From Sunxiuqinia indica (lineage in GTDB: Bacteria; Bacteroidota; Bacteroidia; Bacteroidales; Prolixibacteraceae), in assembly GCF_009847015.1 (NCBI RefSeq), contig NZ_WVEM01000009.1, positions 178,910 through 242,909 on the forward strand: DNA of 64,000 nt. The letters are read 5' to 3'. Below the pieces are notes generated by a model. The model did no database searches and had not been told where the DNA came from. It saw only the letters and a program-made list of their open reading frames with translations. Positions within the stretch are counted from its first letter, which is position 1. Each line of letters starts with the position of its first letter. Shown here piece after piece: positions 17,768 to 26,958 of the stretch. The position numbers were made by a program, and so were the translations under genes.

Positions 17768-20395
17768 TTATTTCAAATTCACAATTTGTTCCTTCAGCAC
17801 TTTGATTTTGGCCTCAGCATCAGCTTGTTTTGCCTTTTCCTTAGCAACCACTGCTTCCGGCGCACCACTTACAAAACGTTCGTTACTCAGCTTTTTCATT
17901 ACCGAGCTTAAAAACCCTTGGGTGTATTTTAATTCTTCTTCGAGTTTTTTCAGTTCTTCTTCCACATCAATCAAATCACCTAAATCGATGAAAAAGCTGG
18001 AAGAAAAAACGCGGAACGAAGCAGCCCCTTTTACTTCTTCAGTCACTAATTCGATTCCAGACAAGTTACCCATTTTAACAAGTACCGAATCGAACTGACC
18101 ACCATAACCTTTATCGCCTTTCTGGATTTTCAACTCCAAGCTATCTTTCATCGGCAGGTTGTTGTTTTTACGCACGTTTCTGATTCCGGCAATGGCTTCT
18201 TTCACCGCTTCAAAACCGGTTAATAAGTTCTGATTAACCTCACCAACCTCGGGCCACTGGCTTACCATGATGCTTTCGCCAGCCTGACGTTCGCGTAATA
18301 ACTGCCAGATCTCTTCGGAGATAAACGGCATAAACGGATGCAATACCCGCAACACTTTATCGAGCGCATCGAGCACCTCTTCGTAAGTTTTGCGATCGAT
18401 TGGCTGCAAATACGCCGGTTTTACCACCTCCAACAACCACGATGAAAATTCATCGCGAATGGTGGTGTAAATAGTCATCAGTGCGTCAGAAATTCGGAAC
18501 TTATCAAAGTGATCGTTCATGATAGCTATTTGTTCACTCAGTTTTTGATTAAACCATTCGATAGCCAGCTTTGAGTGTTCCGGTTGCTCCAGCTCGTCTG
18601 ACACTTCCCACCCACGAACCAGACGGAAGGAGTTCCATATTTTAGCTGAAAAGTTCCGGCCTTGCTCCGGTAAACTTTCGTCAAACAACAGATCACCACC
18701 CGCTGGCGAACAGAGCAACATCCCAACGCGTACACCATCTGCCCCATATTTTTCAATCAACTCAATCGGATCAGGAGAATTACCCAATGACTTCGACATT
18801 TTTCGGCCTTGCTTGTCGCGCACCATACCCGTAAAGTAGACGTTTTTAAACGGGTATTGATCTCGCTCTGAATATCCGGCCATAATCATCCTTGCCACCC
18901 AAAAGAAAATAATATCGTGCCCGGTTACCAAATCGCTGGTCGGGTAATAATAATTGATTTCGTTATTGTCAGGTTTGGCTACGCCATCGAATACAGAGAT
19001 CGGCCACAACCACGAAGATGCCCACGTGTCGAGTACATCTTCATCCTGAGTCAAGTTATCCATTGTAAGATTTGGATTACCTGTTTTTTCTTTTGCAGCA
19101 GCCAGTGCTTTTTCAGCGGTTTCAGCCACCACAAAACTGCCGTCTTCCAGGTAATAAACCGGTATTTGATGTCCCCACCACAACTGGCGACTGATACACC
19201 AATCTTTCAAATTGCCCATCCAGTGGCGGTATAGATTTTTAAATTTCTTGGGGTGAAACTCTACCTCATCAGACTCCACCGCATCCAATGCAGGCTTGGC
19301 TAATTTCTCCATGGATAAAAACCATTGCGCCGAAAGCTTCGGCTCGATAACCACATCGGTACGTTCCGAATAGCCCACCTTGTTTTTATAGTCCTCAACC
19401 TTAACCATGTTCCCCGATTTTTCCAACATTGGAACAATTTGCTTTCGGGCTTCAAAACGATCAACCCCAACGAGTATTTGAGCTTTTTCGCTTAGCGTGC
19501 CATCATCGTTAAAGGTATCGATGGTTTCCAGGTTGTGGCGCATGCCAATTTCGTAGTCATTAATATCGTGCGCCGGTGTTATTTTCAAACACCCCGTTCC
19601 AAACTCCATATCAACGTATTCGTCCACAATAACAGGAACGCTGCGTTCTACCAGCGGCACCAAAACCCGCTTTCCTTTCAGGTGTTGGAAACGTTCGTCA
19701 TTCGGATTCACACAAACAGCCGTATCACCCAAAATAGTCTCCGGGCGCGTGGTTGCAATGGTTACATAGTTATCTTCGCCTTCAATTTGGTAGCGAACGT
19801 AATATAATTTCGATTGCTCTTCTTTATGAATCACTTCTTCGTCAGACACTGCAGTTTTAGCCGCAGGATCCCAATTAACCATGCGTACACCACGGTAAAC
19901 CAATCCTTTGTTGTACAAATCAACAAACACCTTGACAACTGATTGGGAACGAATCTCATCCATGGTAAAACTCGTACGCTCCCAATCGCAGGAAGCACCA
20001 AGTTTTTTAAGTTGCTCTAGAATAATTCCACCGTGTTTGTCGGTCCAATCCCAGGCATGTTTCAGGAATTCATCACGCGTCAGATCCTTCTTACCTATGC
20101 CTTCACTCTTCAGTTTGGCAACCACTTTGGCCTCTGTAGCAATCGAAGCATGGTCGGTTCCGGGAACCCAGCAAGCATTTTTCCCCAGCAAACGTGCGCG
20201 GCGAACTAAAATGTCCTGTATCGTATTATTCAGCATGTGCCCCATGTGCAACACGCCAGTGACATTGGGAGGCGGAATGACAATGGTATAAGGCTCACGG
20301 TCGTCAGGTTCGGAGTGAAAATAGTTTTGCTCCAGCCAATATTTGTACCACTTATCTTCTACTTCTACAGGATTATACTTGCTTGGAATTTCCAT
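17768..20395 (-). CDS. valS: valine--tRNA ligase
   Basis: An 875-residue class Ia aminoacyl-tRNA synthetase that charges tRNA-Val. The HIGH motif is [17 protein letters not shown] near residue 40-55, followed by the inserted CP1 editing domain with [17 protein letters not shown], the zinc-free catalytic core with [10 protein letters not shown] and [13 protein letters not shown], the KMSKS loop [14 protein letters not shown] near 535, the anticodon-binding domain, and the C-terminal coiled-coil tRNA arm ([18 protein letters not shown]) characteristic of ValRS. Start and length match the family. It has a promoter box 38 bases upstream. Confidence 0.97.
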   Translation of the reverse strand: MEIPSKYNPVEVEDKWYKYWLEQNYFHSEPDDREPYTIVIPPPNVTGVLHMGHMLNNTIQDILVRRARLLGKNACWVPGTDHASIATEAKVVAKLKSEGIGKKDLTRDEFLKHAWDWTDKHGGIILEQLKKLGASCDWERTSFTMDEIRSQSVVKVFVDLYNKGLVYRGVRMVNWDPAAKTAVSDEEVIHKEEQSKLYYVRYQIEGEDNYVTIATTRPETILGDTAVCVNPNDERFQHLKGKRVLVPLVERSVPVIVDEYVDMEFGTGCLKITPAHDINDYEIGMRHNLETIDTFNDDGTLSEKAQILVGVDRFEARKQIVPMLEKSGNMVKVEDYKNKVGYSERTDVVIEPKLSAQWFLSMEKLAKPALDAVESDEVEFHPKKFKNLYRHWMGNLKDWCISRQLWWGHQIPVYYLEDGSFVVAETAEKALAAAKEKTGNPNLTMDNLTQDEDVLDTWASSWLWPISVFDGVAKPDNNEINYYYPTSDLVTGHDIIFFWVARMIMAGYSERDQYPFKNVYFTGMVRDKQGRKMSKSLGNSPDPIELIEKYGADGVRVGMLLCSPAGGDLLFDESLPEQGRNFSAKIWNSFRLVRGWEVSDELEQPEHSKLAIEWFNQKLSEQIAIMNDHFDKFRISDALMTIYTTIRDEFSSWLLEVVKPAYLQPIDRKTYEEVLDALDKVLRVLHPFMPFISEEIWQLLRERQAGESIMVSQWPEVGEVNQNLLTGFEAVKEAIAGIRNVRKNNNLPMKDSLELKIQKGDKGYGGQFDSVLVKMGNLSGIELVTEEVKGAASFRVFSSSFFIDLGDLIDVEEELKKLEEELKYTQGFLSSVMKKLSNERFVSGAPEAVVAKEKAKQADAEAKIKVLKEQIVNLK

Positions 20396-20432
20396 TATTT
20401 ATGTGATTTTTAACGTATTCTGAATTAAGCCA

Positions 20433-20440
20433 CAAAAATA
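20433..20440 (-). promoter_or_regulatory. candidate -7 box for valS
   Basis: On the minus strand this is TATTTTTG, an exact TAnnTTTG match 38 bases before the valS ATG. No matching -33 TTTG is obvious. Confidence 0.4.
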
Positions 20441-20633
20441 TAAAAATTCCGCTATCGCTCGTTGGTTTTCGTGTGGTTTGTAGTTTACTTGTTTAATAAG
20501 ATTAATTCCTGCACTTTCGAAACTTAAACTCGTGCACCAAGTTTTTAAATTAATTACTTGATCTTTTAAAAAATTGTTTAGTTATTCGCACAAGTCTAAA
20601 GTATAATCAAGATCAATAATATAATACACTATC

Positions 20634-21239
20634 ATGTTATCATCAATCGTTGAGTTTCTAGTCATGTTGAATCCTTTCGCCCTGTTTCTTTATCTCGATC
20701 CTATTCGAAAAGATTTGTCGCATCGCGATTTCATGATGGTTATTTTTAAAGCAAGCTTGATTTCATTTTTAGTTTGCCTGGTTTTTTTCTTTTCCGGAGA
20801 TCTGTTTTTTCGTCTGATTTTTAAAATTGACTTTGAATCTTTTCGTATTTTCGGTGGAATAATTATTTTCTCGTATGCTTACTTTTACATTGTAAAGGGG
20901 CAGAAAGCACTAATTATTATTAAAGAAAATCTGGACGACTTAGCTTCAGAAATAGCTCTGCCTTTTATGGTTGGCGCCGGTACAATCTCCTTAACTATTT
21001 TACTGGCTCACGACCATTCTTTTCTGATTGGAGGTGGATCGCTAACCATCATCTTCCTCATTAATTTTCTGGTTATTTTTGCACTCAAAAAATTCAGAGA
21101 CTCGATTGAAACAAAGAAATTTAAAACTGCCTTTGATAAAAACATGGAGGTTTTGTTGCGTCTGAATGGATTTTTCATTGGTGCCATTGGCATAAATATG
21201 GTGCTTATGGGTATCAAAAACTTATTCGGGATCGGTTAA
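20634..21239 (+). CDS. MarC family integral membrane protein
   Basis: A 201-residue protein with six hydrophobic segments and the MarC (UPF0056) pattern: NPFALFLYLDPI in TM1, FRIFGGIIIFSYAYFYI in TM3, the conserved short segment ALPFMVGAGTISLTILL (normally PLAxPxxxGPGxI) and the closing RLNGFFIGAIGINMVLMGI. The family is an inner-membrane group of unknown function, historically but wrongly linked to multiple antibiotic resistance. It starts a plus-strand run of genes and diverges from valS. The MVGAG variant in place of the usual GPG is slightly divergent. Confidence 0.8.
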   Translation: MLSSIVEFLVMLNPFALFLYLDPIRKDLSHRDFMMVIFKASLISFLVCLVFFFSGDLFFRLIFKIDFESFRIFGGIIIFSYAYFYIVKGQKALIIIKENLDDLASEIALPFMVGAGTISLTILLAHDHSFLIGGGSLTIIFLINFLVIFALKKFRDSIETKKFKTAFDKNMEVLLRLNGFFIGAIGINMVLMGIKNLFGIG

Positions 21240-21473
21240 AAACACGAAAAAAAGCCAATTAACTACTTCTTATTTTATCTCAAATCATTTATTTATCCTC
21301 CGACACCGAATAAAGCGAACGCCTGTATTCATTGGGTTTACAGGCAATCAAAAACCAAAAAATGCACCCTCCAAAAACATCTGTGTTAAATTATCACTAA
21401 CAAACTGTGAACCTGAGCATTACTTATTGCATCTCACCAATTCATCGGTTAATTTTGAAACGAGTTAGATCCA

Positions 21474-21498
21474 TAGTTTAGTTTAGTTTAGTTTAGTT
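21474..21498 (+). repeat. TAGTT pentanucleotide repeat, five units
   Basis: Five perfect tandem copies of TAGTT, followed by AG, lie 16 bases before the start of the CBM48 gene in its probable 5' leader. Such short repeats can change copy number by slippage. The rest of the 21240-21514 gap has no gene. Confidence 0.85.
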
Positions 21499-21514
21499 AG
21501 AAAAAGTATAAAGT

Positions 21515-21820
21515 ATGAGTTTAAAGAAACAAGTTTTAAAATCGAAGCCGGTTTGTAAAGTTACCTTCCGGTTGTCAAAAGATGAAGTTAAAGGTGCTAA
21601 ATCAGTTGCACTAGCAGGTGATTTCAATAACTGGGATACAACTGCCAGCATGAAACAGTTGAAAACAGGTGATTTTACGACCCTGCTGGAGCTTGAAAAA
21701 GGAAAATCTTACGAATTCCGCTACCTAATTGATGGCGAAAAATGGATCAATGATCCTGAAGCTGACCGTTTCGCAACCAATGAGTTTGGCGAAGAAAATT
21801 CAGTGATCGAAGCCATTTAA
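21515..21820 (+). CDS. stand-alone glycogen-binding (CBM48 / isoamylase early-set) protein
   Basis: A 101-residue single-domain protein. The core reads KSVALAGDFNNWDTTASMKQ, then a central strand FTTLLELEKGKSYEFRYLID and GEKWINDPEADRF ending with NSVIEAI. This matches the CBM48/AMPK-beta glycogen-binding fold, including the Trp of NNWD and the Trp of EKWINDP that stack on glucose units. No catalytic domain or signal peptide is present, so it is cytosolic and probably binds glycogen or targets a partner to it. The alpha-glucan cluster 26 kb downstream is the likely functional context, by inference. The following stem-loop suggests a monocistronic transcript. Confidence 0.85.
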   Translation: MSLKKQVLKSKPVCKVTFRLSKDEVKGAKSVALAGDFNNWDTTASMKQLKTGDFTTLLELEKGKSYEFRYLIDGEKWINDPEADRFATNEFGEENSVIEAI

Positions 21821-21823
21821 AAG

Positions 21824-21855
21824 AAAGGTCTGAATTCAATTTCAGACCTTTTTTT
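21824..21855 (+). terminator. rho-independent terminator after the CBM48 gene
   Basis: AAAGGTCTGAA at 21824-21834 pairs perfectly with TTCAGACCTTT at 21841-21851 around a six-base loop and runs into a T tract ending at 21855. It starts three bases after the stop codon. Confidence 0.9.
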
Positions 21856-21976
21856 CTTCGTTCATATTTCCCGTATTTCCACCCACTTCGGCAACGCTTA
21901 TTCAAACATCATCTAACAAACCTTCCATCCGCATATATTTGCAAAGCTAACTTAACTTAATTTGATAGAGAAAAGT

Positions 21977-21984
21977 TAATTTTG
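21977..21984 (+). promoter_or_regulatory. candidate -7 box for the MFS transporter
   Basis: TAATTTTG, an exact TAnnTTTG match, 21 bases before the MFS start codon. No -33 element at standard spacing was found. Confidence 0.4.
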
Positions 21985-21994
21985 CCAGACACCT

Positions 21995-22002
21995 GAGGAG
22001 GT
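21995..22002 (+). promoter_or_regulatory. strong Shine-Dalgarno-like sequence before the MFS gene
   Basis: GAGGAGGT lies directly upstream of the ATG at 22006 with only four bases after the AGGAGG core. A full anti-SD complement is uncommon in Bacteroidota, whose start sites usually lack one, so it also supports this start. Confidence 0.6.
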
Positions 22003-22005
22003 CTT

Positions 22006-23184
22006 ATGCAGCAAGACAACGCAGTTTTTAAAAACAATAATATCTATATCATTTTTAGTGTTACACTAATTGCGATGATGGGGGTTGCTAGTATCACCCC
22101 GGCATTTCCTGATATTATTGCCCACTTCAAAATCAATCCTCAACAAGTTGGTGGACTTATTGTAGCCTTTACCCTGCCCGGCATTTTTTTAACACCTGTT
22201 ACCGGGACACTCGCCGACCGCTACGGACGAAAATTAATTCTTGTCCCATCGCTGTTCCTATTTGGAATTGCTGGCATAAGCTGCATGTTTGCCCCTAGTT
22301 TCTTCTGGCTTCTTGTTTTACGATTCATTCAGGGAATTGGAGCAAGTTCACTTTCAAGCCTGAATATCACGTTAGTTGGCGACTTATTTTCGGGAGAAAC
22401 CAGAACCAAGGTGATGGGGTACAATGCGAGTGTTCTGAGTATCGGAACGGCCACCTATCCTGCAGTCGGTGGTGCAATCGCTGTATTCGGCTGGCAATTT
22501 ATTTTTATACTGCCGATTCTTGCTATTCCGTTAGGAATATGGATTATTAAAGGACTCAATAACCCGGAACCCAAAAACAAAACCAAACTAAAAGACTACT
22601 TTTCACGGGTTTGGAAAACTATTAATCAAAAGAATGTTTGGGTTATTTTGATACTCAGCGTAATTCTTTTCATCATTCTTTATGGTACCTATCTCACCTA
22701 TTTCCCATTAATGATGAAAACCCGTTTTGGATCGGAATCATATACGATCGGTTTAATGATGTCCTTAATGTCAGTCACCACAGCCATTGTTTCATCCAGA
22801 TTAAGTTGGATAAGTAAAAAAATAACCATCAAGCAACAGCTTATTATTGGAAGTTTGAGCTACTTCTTTTCGACATTATTAATGATGATTGCGCAAAGCT
22901 ATGAAATGCTGATCGTTTCGGTAATGTTATTCGGAGTTGGGCACGGAGTAATTATTCCATCAGTTCAAAACCTGTTGGTTGGTTTTGCCTCTATTCAGGA
23001 GCGTGCAGCTTTCATGTCGGTTAACTCGATGGTTCTTCGTTTGGGGCAAACTTTAGGTCCGTTGATTGTTGGTATTTTCTATTCACTAAAAGGGTTGAGT
23101 GCAGCGTTTGGAGCCGGAGCGGTACTTGCACTTTCAATGTTTGTAATCATCCAGTTTGTATTTTCCACATCACCCCATAAATAG
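22006..23184 (+). CDS. major facilitator superfamily transporter (DHA1-like)
   Basis: A 392-residue permease with twelve predicted TM helices. MFS motif A is GTLADRYGRKLIL near residues 68-80, motif B-like RFIQGIGASSLSSLN near 105-120, and an antiporter-type motif C region YNASVLSIGTATYPAVGGAIA near 145-165. This fits the DHA1 drug:H+ antiporter branch. The substrate cannot be read from the sequence. The second half has the corresponding loop ISKKITIKQQ. It is preceded by an unusually strong ribosome-binding site. Downstream, a CDF transporter gene has its own promoter box. Confidence 0.85.
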   Translation: MQQDNAVFKNNNIYIIFSVTLIAMMGVASITPAFPDIIAHFKINPQQVGGLIVAFTLPGIFLTPVTGTLADRYGRKLILVPSLFLFGIAGISCMFAPSFFWLLVLRFIQGIGASSLSSLNITLVGDLFSGETRTKVMGYNASVLSIGTATYPAVGGAIAVFGWQFIFILPILAIPLGIWIIKGLNNPEPKNKTKLKDYFSRVWKTINQKNVWVILILSVILFIILYGTYLTYFPLMMKTRFGSESYTIGLMMSLMSVTTAIVSSRLSWISKKITIKQQLIIGSLSYFFSTLLMMIAQSYEMLIVSVMLFGVGHGVIIPSVQNLLVGFASIQERAAFMSVNSMVLRLGQTLGPLIVGIFYSLKGLSAAFGAGAVLALSMFVIIQFVFSTSPHK

Positions 23185-23246
23185 TTGGCTTTGTCCTAAA
23201 AACGAAAAACAACAACTATTCAATCAACTATTTTAATAGAAATAGC

Positions 23247-23254
23247 TAGTTTTG
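23247..23254 (+). promoter_or_regulatory. candidate -7 box for the CDF transporter
   Basis: TAGTTTTG matches TAnnTTTG exactly and lies 17 bases before the ATG at 23272. A -33 TTTG is not evident. Confidence 0.45.
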
Positions 23255-23271
23255 TAGCGACAATTCAAGGA

Positions 23272-24141
23272 ATGATTGACAGTAACAAAAAATATGTCCT
23301 TTTAGAGGGTTGGATCTCTATCTTCACAAACCTGCTGCTTTTTGCCCTGAAATACTGGGCCGGAATCGTATCCGGATCGATCGCTCTAATTGCCGATGCA
23401 TGGCACACCTTAACCGATTCCGTTTCGTCGGTTATCGTGCTACTTGGCGGACGGCTGTCGCGCAAGCCAGCGGACGAGGAACACCCTTTCGGGCACGGAC
23501 GAGCCGAACACATTGCTGCAATCATTATTGGTGTTCTATTAGCCATTGTCGCTTTTGACTTTGTGATTAATTCCGTTGAACGATTCAACAACCGGGAGTC
23601 AGGCACATTTGGAACCATCGCTATTATTGTCACGGTTATTTCAATTATTGGAAAAGAAGTGCTTGCTCAATATGCTTTCTGGGGGTATCGGAAAACAAAA
23701 TCGTCTATCTTAAAAGCTGATGCCTGGCACCATCGAACCGACTCGCTTTCATCCGTCATCATTTTAATTGGTATTTTGGTTGGCAAGTATTTTTGGTGGA
23801 TCGACTCTCTGCTGGCTTTAATTGTTGCCATTATGATTGCCTATGCCAGCTACGAAATACTTTCGAAAGAAATAAAAAGCTTACTCGGAGAACGAATTGA
23901 TCCGACACTCATTGACGGCATCAAAACAGAGGTTGACAAGCTTCTTGAACTAGAGGTATTTATTCATCATTTTCACCTACATCAGTACGGACATCATAAC
24001 GAGTTAAGTTGCCACATCAAGCTTCCGGCCGACATGCCATTAAGCGAAGCGCATGAAATTTGCACCCGGATTGAAAATCATATCAAACGGAAATTTAACT
24101 TGGTTACCACCATCCATCCTGAACCGCTTGAAGATTCGTAA
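23272..24141 (+). CDS. cation diffusion facilitator family transporter
   Basis: A 289-residue CDF protein that exports divalent metal (usually Zn2+, Fe2+ or Co2+) in exchange for protons. Six TM helices are seen. TM2 has ADAWHTLTDSVSSV and TM5 has ADAWHHRTDSLSSV, giving the paired His/Asp metal site. The HPFGHGRAEHIAA loop follows TM2. A cytoplasmic C-terminal domain (about residues 205-289) contains HHFHLHQYGHHNELSCHI, a His-rich regulatory metal-binding dimerisation domain. Exact metal preference is not determinable here. Confidence 0.9.
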   Translation: MIDSNKKYVLLEGWISIFTNLLLFALKYWAGIVSGSIALIADAWHTLTDSVSSVIVLLGGRLSRKPADEEHPFGHGRAEHIAAIIIGVLLAIVAFDFVINSVERFNNRESGTFGTIAIIVTVISIIGKEVLAQYAFWGYRKTKSSILKADAWHHRTDSLSSVIILIGILVGKYFWWIDSLLALIVAIMIAYASYEILSKEIKSLLGERIDPTLIDGIKTEVDKLLELEVFIHHFHLHQYGHHNELSCHIKLPADMPLSEAHEICTRIENHIKRKFNLVTTIHPEPLEDS

Positions 24142-24255
24142 GCGTTTCTGAAAAACCGCTTCGGATTTTCATATCGCTATTTTTAAAAAAAAGTTGTTGC
24201 CTTTTGCCATCAATTCATACTTAATATCCTTACTTTAGCGTTTTTGATTTTTAAG

Positions 24256-24720
24256 ATGAGAAAGAACTTATTATACATTTCAATTCTAATTGGACTAGCA
24301 ATTTCCTGCGATGATGTCTACGAGCAGCCACCGCAGGCGTTTTTGGAAATTGCATTGGAAAATGTCGACACTCTGGACACCGCAACTCCAAAAGTTTCGG
24401 CATACGGCATTGGCATGGAGGATAGTATATGGCTCTATCAGCAAACCACTGATTTATTCTTGCTTCCCCTAAGTCTTGAAGAAACAACGAGCTTTGTAAT
24501 TTTGCTAGACTCGATTGCCGACACCTTGAGAATTACCCATGAGACCGAATTAGTTTTCGAATCAGCAGAAACCGGATTTTACAACGAATTTAAAATACTT
24601 GATGTCGACCACAGTTTTAACCGTATTGACGATTACGATGTGACTGACAGTTTGGTGACAAAGACCTGGCATGAAAATATTAAGCTATACATTAATTCTC
24701 TCCCTGATAACGCTAATTAG
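24256..24720 (+). CDS. DUF6452 family lipoprotein
   Basis: About 154 residues from the ATG at 24256 (a TTG at 24244 in the same frame is less likely). It starts MRKNLLYISILIGLAISC with a Cys at the end of the signal peptide, so it is probably a lipoprotein. The rest is acidic and has the repeated LxIxxEhDTL pattern with FLLPLSLEETTSFVI. I recognise it as the DUF6452 family, restricted to Bacteroidota and usually next to a DUF6048 gene. Function is unknown. Its 3' end overlaps the next gene by 50 bases, strong evidence for coupled expression. Confidence 0.7.
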   Translation: MRKNLLYISILIGLAISCDDVYEQPPQAFLEIALENVDTLDTATPKVSAYGIGMEDSIWLYQQTTDLFLLPLSLEETTSFVILLDSIADTLRITHETELVFESAETGFYNEFKILDVDHSFNRIDDYDVTDSLVTKTWHENIKLYINSLPDNAN

Positions 24721-25360
24721 CTTTGGGCAGGAGCGCGACCTAAACAAGAAGCCAAAGCGAAAAGACAACTTCATTCACATGGATGGGGTGCGCGTTGGAA
24801 TGGATCTTTCGCGCTCACTGCAACACTTTTGGAACAAAGGAAACCGCTATGGGACTGAATTTAGTGTTGACATGGAACTGGTGCCAAACTTATACCCAAC
24901 CCTCGAAACCGGATGGGAGAAACTCCGGTTAACACAAGACTATCTTGATTATTCGGCAGCTGGTTCGTACTCCAAAATTGGTTTCGATTACAACATTCTG
25001 GTTGCTGAAAATCGTCAGGACATGGATATGGTGTATGTTGGTTTAAGATACGGATTTACACTAGCCAACCAGCAGGTTAAGTCCTTTTATGTGCCTAATT
25101 ACTGGGGCGACTACAGCGGCAGCTTCGATAAACAAAACTACAGCGCTCAATGGACCGAGATTGTATTTGGCATGAAAGGCGAAGTATTGAAAAACTTTTT
25201 CATAGGCTGGAGCATCCGTGGCAAACTAAAACTAGGGCAAAAAGATTTTGACTTGCCTCATGTCTACTTTAATCCCGGGTTTGGTCCGGCTGAAAAGAAA
25301 TTCAATTTCGATTTTTCATATTCAGTTTACTACAATTTTCCATTTAATTTTAGAAAGTAG
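24671..25360 (+). CDS. DUF6048 family outer-membrane beta-barrel protein
   Basis: A 229-residue protein with a signal peptide (MKILSYTLILSLITLISFGQ) followed by alternating beta-strand sequence rich in aromatic residues and Gly, ending in the C-terminal strand FDFSYSVYYNFPFNFRK. This is a small outer-membrane barrel, and the KRKDNFIHMDGVRVGMDLSRSL start fits DUF6048. The start overlaps the DUF6452 gene by 50 bases in another frame; an outer-membrane lipoprotein and barrel acting together is a reasonable inference. The next gene begins 3 bases after this stop. Confidence 0.7.
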   Translation: MKILSYTLILSLITLISFGQERDLNKKPKRKDNFIHMDGVRVGMDLSRSLQHFWNKGNRYGTEFSVDMELVPNLYPTLETGWEKLRLTQDYLDYSAAGSYSKIGFDYNILVAENRQDMDMVYVGLRYGFTLANQQVKSFYVPNYWGDYSGSFDKQNYSAQWTEIVFGMKGEVLKNFFIGWSIRGKLKLGQKDFDLPHVYFNPGFGPAEKKFNFDFSYSVYYNFPFNFRK

Positions 25361-25363
25361 ATC

Positions 25364-25876
25364 ATGAAACATCTTGTTTTGGTTTTTGGCTTTATTTTCC
25401 TGTCAATGTTTTCGGGAATAGCGCAAAGCGAAAATGGTATTGTAGTTAGAAAATACAGAAATCAGCAAACCTGGCTAATTAAGGAAGGTGCCAAAATTAC
25501 CATTAAAAAGGACGGACAAAAATACAAGGGGAAATTCAAAATTATCGATAAAGAATCGATCCTCGTAAATTCGGACACAATCAAAATCAATCAAATACAG
25601 GAACTTTACGCCAAACTATCCACCAGCAATTTTACCGGAGGTGTGTTTACTCTACTTGGCTCCTGGACCGGAGTCGGTGGAATAAGTGGAACAGTTATGG
25701 CAGTATCTGAAGGTGGGTTTGCCATACTGGCTATTCCGTTCGCAGCAGGTATTGGAACCTTTGGAACGTTGTTAGCTATCAAAGGTGTACAACTTCTTTC
25801 ACGTGGGCGAAAATTTAATACTGCCAAGTGGGAGTATTTGATCATTCAAGAGCCGTCCTTGATTCCGGCTAACTAA
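25364..25876 (+). CDS. hypothetical secreted or membrane protein
   Basis: Not recognised. It has 170 residues with a signal peptide (MKHLVLVFGFIFLSMFSGIAQS), a short basic beta-rich segment (TITIKKDGQKYKGKFKIIDKESILVNSD-like, about residues 45-75) and two hydrophobic Gly-rich helices at about 88-108 and 118-145. A C-terminal soluble segment TAKWEYLIIQEP follows. It begins 3 bases after the DUF6048 gene, so it is probably the third gene of that operon. The two helices suggest an inner-membrane or glycine-zipper protein. Confidence 0.6.
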   Translation: MKHLVLVFGFIFLSMFSGIAQSENGIVVRKYRNQQTWLIKEGAKITIKKDGQKYKGKFKIIDKESILVNSDTIKINQIQELYAKLSTSNFTGGVFTLLGSWTGVGGISGTVMAVSEGGFAILAIPFAAGIGTFGTLLAIKGVQLLSRGRKFNTAKWEYLIIQEPSLIPAN

Positions 25877-26087
25877 TTCTTCCAGTCATTATCGGTCAGC
25901 ATTTCAGTTTCTTTTTTTTTGTGTTTAATCCTTTTTTTATTTCTGATTTGAAGGCGCAAAATAATTCTTCAAACAGTGACTTTTACCCATTTTTTCGTCG
26001 AAATAAAAAGCATTCTTTTGCAGCCAATTCGGCAGCCAAAAGCAACCCGAATTTTTACGAGTTTAAACCGGAGACAAAAAGTAGAAA

Positions 26088-26957
26088 ATGACTGAAACAC
26101 AAAAAATAAAATTAAAGACAACACTGACGGACTATTTGATAATTGCATTTGGCATGTCGCTATACGTTCTTTCATGGACCGTATTCTTAATTCCTGCAGA
26201 AATCACGGGAGGAGGAATCAGTGGTCTATCGGCAGTTATTTTTTATAGCACCCAGATACCCGTTGCTATTAGTTACTTTGTAATCAATTCATTTCTCATT
26301 TTAATAGCCATTAAAATTTTAGGAGCAAGCTTTGGCATAAAAACAATCTTCAGCATGGGAATCGCAACCCTACTCTTTTGGCTTACTCCAAACCTAATCA
26401 GCGAACCGCTGATTGACGATACTTTTCTATCGGCTGTTTTGGGAGCCATGATGGGTGGAATTGGAATTGGGCTGGTCTTTACTCGCGGAGGCAGCACCGG
26501 AGGAACCGACATTATTGCCATGATAATCAACCAATATCGCAACATTAGCCCAGGTCGGGTAATCATGTATTGCGATGTGATTATCATTGCATCAAGCTAC
26601 TTTGTTTTTCAATCACCAAGCAAACTTGTTTACGGCTATGTTTCCATGTGGGTAATTGCATATACGATTGATGCTTTTTTAAATGGTTCGAACGCATCTG
26701 CTCAAATTTTTATATTTTCGAAAAAATTTGAAGAAATCGCCGACTATGTCAATAAAAATGCCAGTAGAGGCGTTACAGTACTTGACGGAACAGGCTGGTA
26801 CACCAAAGAGTCGGTAAAAATAGTCATGACAGTGGTGCGAAAAAGAGAAACCAGTCTCATTTTTAGAAAATTAAAAGAGATCGATCCGGAAGCATTTATT
26901 TCCATGGGGAGTGTGATGGGTGTTTATGGGCAAGGTTTTGACAAGATGAAAATTTAA
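26088..26957 (+). CDS. YitT family membrane protein
   Basis: A 289-residue protein with five TM helices in a YitT_membrane domain (about residues 10-190: FLIPAEITGGGISGLSAVI, GASFGIKTIFSMGIATLLFW, FTRGGSTGGTDIIAMIINQY) and a C-terminal cytoplasmic DUF2179 domain (about 210-289: SRGVTVLDGTGWYTKESVKI and VVRKRETSLIFRKLKEIDP). The GG-ST-GGTD motif is characteristic. The transported substrate of this family is not established. The M23 peptidase gene begins one base after its stop, so the two are co-transcribed. Confidence 0.9.
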   Translation: MTETQKIKLKTTLTDYLIIAFGMSLYVLSWTVFLIPAEITGGGISGLSAVIFYSTQIPVAISYFVINSFLILIAIKILGASFGIKTIFSMGIATLLFWLTPNLISEPLIDDTFLSAVLGAMMGGIGIGLVFTRGGSTGGTDIIAMIINQYRNISPGRVIMYCDVIIIASSYFVFQSPSKLVYGYVSMWVIAYTIDAFLNGSNASAQIFIFSKKFEEIADYVNKNASRGVTVLDGTGWYTKESVKIVMTVVRKRETSLIFRKLKEIDPEAFISMGSVMGVYGQGFDKMKI

Positions 26958-26958
26958 T

